A stretch of 11,125 nt of DNA from Erythrobacter sp. UBA2510 (GTDB lineage Bacteria; Pseudomonadota; Alphaproteobacteria; Sphingomonadales; Sphingomonadaceae): NCBI GenBank assembly GCA_002341345.1, contig DDNW01000194.1, positions 22,129 to 33,253 of the forward strand. The letters are read 5' to 3'. Positions 5,760 to 11,125 of this stretch are shown here, in pieces. Positions within the stretch are counted from its first letter, which is position 1. Every line of letters begins with the position of its first letter. The notes under the pieces were generated by a model that made no database searches, was not told where the DNA came from, and saw only the letters and a program-made list of their open reading frames with translations. A program made the position numbers and the translations under genes.

Positions 5760-7073
5760 CTAGCCTGCAGGGTCGATGGTCGCCAGATCGGCGCTGCGAG
5801 ACTGGGACGGCATGAGCAGGATTGCCCCGGCCAATGCGCTGCCACCGGCTGCTAACATGGCAATGCCGAGCGGAAGGTCTGCGTGCTGCGTAAGCAATCC
5901 GATGGCCAGCGGCCCCAGGCTGCCGGCTGCACCCGTCACCATCAGTGTGAAGACGCCTATGGCCTTCCCCTGCGAGTGAGCAGGGATCGTCAATTGCAGT
6001 GGCACCACCATGACGGCAAGCACGGTCGCGGTAAGGCCTGCAAAGACGAGGTAGAGGGGCGCCAGCAGCCATATTGAAGACGTCAGAGGCAGCAGGACTG
6101 TTAGCGGGACCAATACGATCAGCGTGCGCTTGATCCATCGCAATACGCGATCGAGGCTGCCGTCCCGGCGCATCTGCACGATAGTAAATACGGTGCCGAC
6201 AATGCCGCCGACCATGTAGACAGAGCCCGCAATGATTCCCGTCGAAGCAATGGTAAGCCCGACTTCCCGGATCAGGAAAGTCGGGTACCAGGTGATGTAG
6301 CTGGTCAGGAAGGCGACGTAGAGCGCCATTGCAAACTGGTAGTTGCGCAAGAACCCTCCGCGTTCGAACAGCGCGCTTATCACCGGCCGCCAGGCAGGTC
6401 CGGCTTCCTGCTTCTGTCGAGCAGTCTGGCGCGTGCGGACATCGCGCACTAGCAACGGCAGGATGAGCCCCAGGAGGATACCGGGCGCGCCGATAACCAG
6501 GAAGATGAGACGCCAGGTGGCATCGAAACCGAATTGCGCCGCGAAGGGCCAATCGGGGAGCACCGCGCCGATAGAGCCGCCTCCGATCATCGCTGCGCCT
6601 GCTCCAAGAAACGGAGCCAGCATGTAAGTCGCGCTGGCGCGGGCACGTTCTTCGGGAAAGAGCTTCGCGCTGAACAAGGAGTATGCCGCAGGTGCAAGTC
6701 CTGCCTCGAAAAACGCGGTCAGGGCACGGCACACTGCCAGCATGGCGAAGCCGTCGGCAAGGCCCGACATCGCAGTGGCAAGGCTCCAGGCGACGATGCA
6801 GCCGCCAGCCAGTACGGCACGATTCCCGCGATCGACCAGCCATCCCATGGGCAGACCGCCCAGCGAAAAAGCCACCGCGAAGACCGCGCCCTGCAACAGC
6901 CCGATCTGTCCATCGGAGATGTTCAGGTCCTGTTGTATCGGCGCTATCGCCAGGTTGAGTGCCTGTTTGTCGGCCTGTGCGATCGTATAGGAAAGCAGGA
7001 AGAGCGGCACGATGTGCCAGCGCCTTTGCCGGGGTGGTGATGCAGTCGCGGACCCGCCGCCAGCCTGGTTCAT
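5760..7073 (-). CDS. MFS transporter
   Basis: This is an inner-membrane major facilitator superfamily carrier of 437 residues, the usual length for 12 membrane helices. A basic N-terminus (PRQRRW) leads into helix 1 with Asp35-Lys36, in the place of the Asp-Arg seen in many such carriers. The segment ISDGQIGLLQGAVFAVAF follows, with motif A GWLVDRGNR (77-85) between helices 2 and 3. Hydrophobic helices continue to the C-terminus, with a charged central loop near DVRTRQTARQKQEAG. I prefer ATG 7073; a TTG one codon earlier (7076) is possible. The start lies 4 bp after the SDR-B stop, so the pair is an operon and probably coupled in translation. The N-terminal pattern resembles carriers common in sphingomonad catabolic islands that move organic acids or aromatic compounds. 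The substrate, and whether it imports or exports, are not known. Confidence 0.93.
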   Translation of the reverse strand: MNQAGGGSATASPPRQRRWHIVPLFLLSYTIAQADKQALNLAIAPIQQDLNISDGQIGLLQGAVFAVAFSLGGLPMGWLVDRGNRAVLAGGCIVAWSLATAMSGLADGFAMLAVCRALTAFFEAGLAPAAYSLFSAKLFPEERARASATYMLAPFLGAGAAMIGGGSIGAVLPDWPFAAQFGFDATWRLIFLVIGAPGILLGLILPLLVRDVRTRQTARQKQEAGPAWRPVISALFERGGFLRNYQFAMALYVAFLTSYITWYPTFLIREVGLTIASTGIIAGSVYMVGGIVGTVFTIVQMRRDGSLDRVLRWIKRTLIVLVPLTVLLPLTSSIWLLAPLYLVFAGLTATVLAVMVVPLQLTIPAHSQGKAIGVFTLMVTGAAGSLGPLAIGLLTQHADLPLGIAMLAAGGSALAGAILLMPSQSRSADLATIDPAG

Positions 7074-7077
7074 CAAC

Positions 7078-7830
7078 TCAGTTCGCCATGATTCCGCCGT
7101 CGACCGGCAGGGGCACGCCGGTCACGAAGGATGACCGGTCCGATGCCAGCCACGCAACCGCATCGGCAATTTCCTGCGGCTCTGCGAGGCGGCCCATCGG
7201 GCCTCGCGCGATACGTTCGGCCCGACCCGGATCGGAAATGACATCGGCCATCATGGGCGTGTTCACGCCGCCGGGACATACTGCGTTGACGCGGATATGG
7301 TGGCGGGCGTTTTCCAGTGCCGCAGTCTTGGTCAGTCCAACCACAGCATGTTTAGAGGCGCAGTAACCGGGCAAGCCCGGCGCGCCCAGCAGCCCACCGC
7401 CGGATGAGATGTTGACGATGGATCCGCCGCTGCCTTCTATCATCATGCGCAGTTGCAACCGCATGCTCAGCCACAGCCCGCGCACGTTCACGGCGTAGGT
7501 CCGGTCCATGTCCTCCTCGTCGATGTCGACGGTCGAAGACATGCGGCCAGGTACACCCGCCGCGTTTGCGGCGATGTGGAGGGTACCAAAGCTTTCACGC
7601 ACCGCTGCTTCTGCATCGGCCATTTGCGCCGCGCTGGCTACATCGGCGACCACGGCGATCGCCTTCGCCCCCATTGATTTTGCTTCTTCTACGGTATCGT
7701 TGACCCCGTTCGCCGCGACGTCGAGAGCGACGAGCGACGCTCCGAATTTTGCGAAGGTGAGGGCGCAGCTTCTGCCGATTCCCGATCCCGCTCCGGTGAC
7801 CATCGCCACCTTGCCCGCAAATTCGATCAT
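7078..7830 (-). CDS. SDR family oxidoreductase (SDR-B)
   Basis: This is a classical short-chain dehydrogenase of 250 residues with every hallmark intact. The cofactor motif TGAGSGIG is at 12-19, Asp37 suggests NAD(H), and the structural motif is ANAAG (88-92). The tetrad is Asn115, Ser143 (VNISS), Tyr156 and Lys160 (YCASK). The C-terminal PVDGG motif is present. GGGAG on the minus strand (7841-7845) lies 10 bp before the ATG. It is first in a two-gene minus-strand operon with the MFS transporter and divergent from P450-B, sharing a 215-bp regulatory region. It is clearly distinct from SDR-A, so the two probably act on different alcohols or carbonyls in the same pathway. Substrate is not assigned; many relatives carry generic names such as 3-oxoacyl-ACP reductase or glucose dehydrogenase that should not be taken literally here. 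Confidence 0.95.
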   Translation of the reverse strand: MIEFAGKVAMVTGAGSGIGRSCALTFAKFGASLVALDVAANGVNDTVEEAKSMGAKAIAVVADVASAAQMADAEAAVRESFGTLHIAANAAGVPGRMSSTVDIDEEDMDRTYAVNVRGLWLSMRLQLRMMIEGSGGSIVNISSGGGLLGAPGLPGYCASKHAVVGLTKTAALENARHHIRVNAVCPGGVNTPMMADVISDPGRAERIARGPMGRLAEPQEIADAVAWLASDRSSFVTGVPLPVDGGIMAN

Positions 7831-7938
7831 ACCGTTAATTCTCCCAGATTGATTCTGTTTTTGATGCAGCGGGTGCCGGACGGCTGGCTGCCGCTCATTT
7901 CAGCTCTTGGCACTTGCTCGCCGACCAACATCGTCGAA

Positions 7939-7951
7939 AACGATTATCGAT
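7939..7951. promoter_or_regulatory. Candidate operator, left copy, SDR-B/P450-B region
   Basis: AACGATTATCGAT differs from the ATCGA-N3-TCGAT pattern only in the left half. It overlaps a minus-strand TATAAT at 7950-7955 and lies 43 bp, about four helical turns, from the second copy at 7982-7994. That spacing would suit two dimers on one DNA face controlling both divergent operons. Confidence 0.45.
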
Positions 7952-7955
7952 TATA
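7950..7955 (-). promoter_or_regulatory. Candidate -10 box for SDR-B/MFS operon
   Basis: On the minus strand the sequence is TATAAT, an exact sigma-70 -10 hexamer, about 120 bp ahead of the SDR-B start. No good -35 hexamer is found 16-18 bp upstream, so the call is tentative and may depend on an activator. The hexamer overlaps the candidate operator at 7939-7951. Confidence 0.3.
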
Positions 7956-7982
7956 TTGTAGGCGCGCAACGATTTGTATAAA
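7956..7982 (+). promoter_or_regulatory. Candidate promoter of P450-B and an inverted repeat
   Basis: TATAAA (7977-7982) could be a -10, with a poor -35 TTGTAG (7956-7961) at 15 bp. The -10 lies within a perfect inverted repeat, CGATTT-GTAT-AAATCG (7970-7985), whose centre TTGTATAA resembles the TTGTATACAA palindrome in the P450-A promoter. The next operator-like site starts at 7982, at the expected transcription start. Confidence 0.35.
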
Positions 7983-7994
7983 TCGATAATCGAT
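7982..7994. promoter_or_regulatory. Candidate operator, right copy, upstream of P450-B
   Basis: ATCGATAATCGAT has core TCGA-TAA-TCGA and is the best match to the pattern shared with 337-349 and 882-894. It overlaps the candidate P450-B -10 and lies about 50 bp before the GTG start, so binding there would be expected to repress transcription. Confidence 0.5.
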
Positions 7995-8045
7995 TGACGT
8001 GCAAGGTCGGCCTTTGTAAATCGTGAGCGGGAAGAGAGGATCGAC

Positions 8046-9305
8046 GTGAAACTGGCGCGCGACGGAAATCTGCAGGAAATCGAAGCCGCGTTGGAGGGGG
8101 AACCCTTCTTCGAGCATGACCTTACGGATGACGATTTCCGGCAGGTCGCCTTACGCAAATTCATTCCGGGCTGGGCTGTCAGCCCGCCGATTTATGTTCG
8201 TCGCAACGGTATCGCCGGTGTCCTTTGCACACGGGCGGCTGACGTTCGGGAAGTTTTCATGGATGCCGAGCGGTTCGCCATGCATCGTCCCTCCTTGCCC
8301 GGCTACGACGTATTCGACGTGTTCGGGGGGCTCGAAAGCGTCCTCCAGATGGATGGCGAGCAGCATTCCCGGGTACGCAGGCTGATGAATCCTGCCTTCT
8401 CTCCCAAAGGGCTGAAAGAACTGCGCCCGGCCATTGCGGAGATCATTGCGGAACGTATCGACGCCATCGCCGCTTCGGGTACCGAATTCGATGCCATGGC
8501 GGATTTTTGCAACGTCCTGATCATGCGTGCTCTGCTCGACGCCACATTCGCCCTGTCGCGCGAACAACAGGAAGCCTTCGAGCGGATGCATGCCTGCATA
8601 TCCATGGCCACTCAGTTTCGGCCGGGTGAGGCCCGGCCCCCGGAATTCGTGCAGGCGGTCCAGGATGTGCGGGAAGTGATCTCGGCGGTCATCGAAGAGC
8701 GGCGCAAACAGCCCGGCGAAGATTTCATCAGCAATCTGATCACCGCGCGCGATGAAGGCAGCAAATTGTCCGACGAGGAATTGTTCGGCCAGATCAACAC
8801 CATCTGCGGGGCCGCAATCGGATCGACCGCCGGGGCGCTGGGGGCCGTGCTCTTTGTGCTGGGACGGCATCCCGATGAGATGGAGCGGCTGAGGCGCGAA
8901 CCGGACCTGCTGGTGTCAGCGGTAGACGAATGCACCCGGTTTCACGGGCCCGGACTGTTTGCATTTACCCGTTTTGCGACCCGCGACACCGAAGTGAACG
9001 GTACCAAGATCCTCAAGGACATGCCGGTCTTCGTTTCTCCGCAGGCAGCCAATTTCGATCCCGATGAATTCGAAGATCCGCAGCTGCTCGACGTTGGGCG
9101 CGATCCCAAGACAATCCTTTCCTTCGGCACAGGGCCGCACCACTGCATCGGCATTCGTCTGGCGAAAGCAACCATGCAGATGGGACTCGCTGCGCTGATC
9201 GAAAGGTTTCCGAAATTGCGGCTCTCGGACCCTGATTTTGTACCGCACTACACCGGCAGCGTGGGAACAATGACGATCGAGCGCCTTCCAATGCGGTTCG
9301 ATTGA
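8046..9305 (+). CDS. Cytochrome P450 (P450-B)
   Basis: This is a soluble P450 of 419 residues, paralogous along its whole length to P450-A. The haem loop is FGTGPHHCIG with Cys367 as thiolate, the K-helix ExxR is E295-C-T-R298, and the C-helix segment is QHSRVRRLMNPAFSP. As in P450-A the I helix lacks the normal oxygen-activating pair: AAIGST at 256-261 puts Gly259 and Ser260 at the acid and alcohol positions. The meander reads PQLL, with Leu347 where the triad Arg is expected. Start: GTG 8046, with GAGAGGA (8034-8040) 5 bp upstream, gives an N-terminus matching the paralogues. It is divergent from SDR-B and 79 bp upstream of TonB receptor B, repeating the P450-receptor order seen at 915-4526. 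It probably oxidises a compound related to the P450-A substrate. Redox partners are not in the window. Confidence 0.95.
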   Translation: MKLARDGNLQEIEAALEGEPFFEHDLTDDDFRQVALRKFIPGWAVSPPIYVRRNGIAGVLCTRAADVREVFMDAERFAMHRPSLPGYDVFDVFGGLESVLQMDGEQHSRVRRLMNPAFSPKGLKELRPAIAEIIAERIDAIAASGTEFDAMADFCNVLIMRALLDATFALSREQQEAFERMHACISMATQFRPGEARPPEFVQAVQDVREVISAVIEERRKQPGEDFISNLITARDEGSKLSDEELFGQINTICGAAIGSTAGALGAVLFVLGRHPDEMERLRREPDLLVSAVDECTRFHGPGLFAFTRFATRDTEVNGTKILKDMPVFVSPQAANFDPDEFEDPQLLDVGRDPKTILSFGTGPHHCIGIRLAKATMQMGLAALIERFPKLRLSDPDFVPHYTGSVGTMTIERLPMRFD

Positions 9306-9384
9306 GATATTCAGAAGTATTTGAAGAAAAAAGATAAATAATTGTCTCGTCGGTGGGCGAGGGTGATAATCTGGGAGGTTGCTT

Positions 9385-11125
9385 GTGAGAGATCAAATCA
9401 ATTGTGCGCGTCGTTCTTGGCTGCGAACCACTGCCGCCGTGGCGGTCTTGGCATGTTCGGTTCCCGCGATGGCGCAAACCGGGTCGGGTGAAAGCGAAGC
9501 CGCCTCGCAGGCGGATACTTCGAACCAGGGTGTCGAGGTTATCGTGGTGACCGCCCGCAAGACGGCAGAGAATCTCCAGACCGTTCCTGTCGCCGTCACG
9601 GCGCTGTCGGGCGATGCCTTGACCGAAGCAGGTATCAACAACGTCTTCGACATACAGGGAAAGGTGCCCAACCTCTACTTGCAGAACAGTGCTATCGACG
9701 CTGCGGGCCTGACTATCGCCATGCGCGGCCAGAAGCAAAACGACTTCATCCTGACGGTCGATCCGTCGGTCGGCCTGTACGTCGACGGATTCTATCACCC
9801 CCGCACCTATGGCATGCGTAGCGCTCTGGTCGATATCGAGCGGCTCGAGGTGCTGCGTGGCCCGCAGGGCACGCTTTACGGTCGCAATACGACCGGTGGT
9901 GCGCTCAGCGTCTATTCCGCGGAACCCAAGGACACGCTTGGCGGTTCGGTTTCTCTTCGGGCGGGCAATTACGGCTTTGTGGAGGGGACGGCGATAGCCA
10001 ACGTCCCGCTTTCGGAAGCGGTGGCGACCCGCTTCGTTGTGCAGCACGGCTCGCAAGACGGGCTTGGCAGTGACGGGCTGGGCGATGATATCGCGTCCGA
10101 AAATCGGACCTATGTTCGCGGCAAGGTCCGTGGTGATTTCGGTCCTGTCCGGGCAACGGTTACCGGCATTTACAATCATATCAAGACTGGTGGCGCATTG
10201 CTGAAGCTCTCGGGCCTCGCCCCGGCGAGTTCATGCCCGACGCGTGGTCTCGACGGCTGCATTTCGGCACTTCAGGTTGTGGCGGAACTGTATGGTTTCG
10301 CTGGACTCGCCGATCCGGTTTCCCGTGCTGCGGGCGAAGCAGCCCTGCGTTCCTACGTCGGCGGGGATCCCTACACTAGCGGCAGCCTTTACCGCGCATA
10401 TTCAACCTTCGAATCCGAGGAGGTCAATCTCGACCTTGCCTATGACGTGTCCGAAGCGATCACGCTTCGCTCGCTGACGGGCTATCAGCACTTCAAGCGC
10501 GGCAACAATACCGACGACGACGGCACGCCCTTCACTTTGCTGAACGCAGAGCAGCGGACGCGGGAGGACTACTTCAGCCAGGAACTGCAGCTTCTGGGCG
10601 ACATGGACTCGTTGCAATGGGTGGTGGGCGGCTATTTCGGCCGCGAGACCGGGCGCGAGATCTCGACTTCAGTCGCGATCCCGCTGCTAAACCCCATCAG
10701 CGTAATCACCGATGGTGAGATCGTGAACCGCTCGCTTGCGGCGTTCGCGCAGGCGACGTGGACGTTCGCGCCCGATACCCGCATCACTGGCGGCATCCGG
10801 TGGTCGACCGATCGAAGAACTCTGATTTCGCGCACCCGCGACAGCACTGGTACTTGCCTCGTGCCGGAAGGGGAACTGACTGGCGCACCTGGCAACCCGG
10901 CGAATGGTCCGGCGCAGTGTCCGCGCACTTTCGAAGACACCTATTCCGATCCGTCCTGGCTGATTTCCATCGACCGGCAATTTACGCCAGAGCTGTTCGG
11001 CTATGCCAAGGTGGCTCGCGGTTATCGTACGGGCGGCCAGAACCTTCGGGGCAGCTATGTCGAGACCGCGTTTCAGCCATTCGAGCCGGAAACGATCACC
11101 GAATACGAGGTCGGTATCAAGTCGA
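9385..11125 (+). CDS. TonB-dependent outer-membrane receptor B, C-terminus cut by window edge
   Basis: The frame is open from GTG 9385 to the right edge, 580 codons, so the last part of the barrel is missing. GGGAGG (9373-9378) sits 6 bp before the GTG, fixing the start. The signal peptide covers about residues 1-30 (basic RRSWLR, hydrophobic core, predicted cut after AMA). A TonB box EVIVVTA is at 51-57, and the plug motif LRGPQGTLYGRNTTGGAL begins at Leu157. Barrel strands follow. Two cysteine pairs, Cys284/Cys292 and Cys491/Cys512, fall in variable segments that are probably extracellular; the second occupies about the same place as Cys488/Cys501 of receptor A. It is clearly homologous to receptor A but diverged. 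It follows P450-B by 79 bp with no strong promoter between, so co-transcription is likely. The ligand is inferred to be a pathway substrate. Confidence 0.93.
   Translation, partial: MRDQINCARRSWLRTTAAVAVLACSVPAMAQTGSGESEAASQADTSNQGVEVIVVTARKTAENLQTVPVAVTALSGDALTEAGINNVFDIQGKVPNLYLQNSAIDAAGLTIAMRGQKQNDFILTVDPSVGLYVDGFYHPRTYGMRSALVDIERLEVLRGPQGTLYGRNTTGGALSVYSAEPKDTLGGSVSLRAGNYGFVEGTAIANVPLSEAVATRFVVQHGSQDGLGSDGLGDDIASENRTYVRGKVRGDFGPVRATVTGIYNHIKTGGALLKLSGLAPASSCPTRGLDGCISALQVVAELYGFAGLADPVSRAAGEAALRSYVGGDPYTSGSLYRAYSTFESEEVNLDLAYDVSEAITLRSLTGYQHFKRGNNTDDDGTPFTLLNAEQRTREDYFSQELQLLGDMDSLQWVVGGYFGRETGREISTSVAIPLLNPISVITDGEIVNRSLAAFAQATWTFAPDTRITGGIRWSTDRRTLISRTRDSTGTCLVPEGELTGAPGNPANGPAQCPRTFEDTYSDPSWLISIDRQFTPELFGYAKVARGYRTGGQNLRGSYVETAFQPFEPETITEYEVGIKS

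Noticed and set aside
5662..6843. 393-codon minus-strand frame overlapping the MFS gene
   Set aside because: It shares DNA with the MFS gene in another frame; the MFS frame has membrane helices and motif A, while this product is Arg- and Cys-rich with no domain.
7831..8045. Small gene in the divergent SDR-B/P450-B region
   Set aside because: The only open frame (minus strand) extends well into P450-B and has no domain or ribosome support; the region is AT-rich and palindromic, as expected for control DNA.
9306..9384. Separate promoter for receptor B
   Set aside because: The gap is AT-rich, but no -35/-10 pair with proper spacing was found (TTGAAG at 9321 has no matching -10), so readthrough from P450-B is simpler.
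9013..10179. Long open frame of 388 codons on the minus strand
   Set aside because: It runs antisense through the end of P450-B and the start of receptor B, both secure by motif. Its product shows no recognisable domain; such frames are common opposite GC-rich genes.
1..11125. Insertion sequences, tRNA or rRNA genes, CRISPR arrays, attachment sites
   Set aside because: I found no transposase frame, terminal inverted repeats, regularly spaced repeats or RNA-gene signatures anywhere in the window.

Overview
The window looks like part of a catabolic gene island from a GC-rich alphaproteobacterium, most likely a sphingomonad (Novosphingobium, Sphingobium, Sphingopyxis or relatives). The signs are two TonB-dependent receptors with the DEIVVTAR-type TonB box usual in that group, soluble class I-type cytochrome P450s, SnoaL/NTF2-like proteins, two classical short-chain dehydrogenases and an MFS carrier, all packed together. 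The genus assignment is inference from protein style and gene neighbourhood; no rRNA or tRNA is present.

Layout, left to right. (1) Positions 1-302, minus strand: the N-terminal 100 codons of a P450 (called P450-C here), running off the left edge. (2) A 109-bp divergent intergenic region. (3) Plus strand, 412-5708: a SnoaL-like protein (412-801), then P450-A (915-2153), TonB-dependent receptor A (2208-4526), a second SnoaL-like protein (4529-4909) and SDR-A (4932-5708). The last four are spaced by 54, 2 and 22 bp and look like one operon. A candidate promoter lies just before P450-A. (4) Convergent minus-strand operon, 7830 to 5760: SDR-B followed 4 bp later by an MFS transporter. (5) A 215-bp divergent intergenic region rich in palindromes. 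(6) Plus strand: P450-B (8046-9305) and TonB-dependent receptor B (9385 to the right edge, truncated by the window).

The three P450s are paralogues of one another, and the P450-then-TonB-receptor pair occurs twice. A plausible joint role is uptake of a poorly soluble compound through the outer membrane (two receptors), hydroxylation in the cytoplasm (three P450s), oxidation of the resulting alcohols by two SDRs, help from SnoaL-like proteins (isomerase, dehydratase or hydrolase type) and inner-membrane transport by the MFS protein. The substrate cannot be read from the sequence. Steroid-, terpenoid- or aromatic-type compounds are the obvious candidates from what such sets do in sphingomonads. 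No ferredoxin, ferredoxin reductase or regulator gene is in the window.

The most notable observations are these. Both complete P450s lack the acid-alcohol pair of the oxygen-activating I helix (AALGST and AAIGST in place of AGxD/E-T-T), and also lack the usual arginine of the ERR triad. A palindrome of the form ATCGA-N3-TCGAT recurs in all three regulatory regions next to P450 genes and appears at no other gene boundary in the window, suggesting a shared regulon. SDR-A lacks the catalytic-tetrad asparagine that SDR-B keeps.
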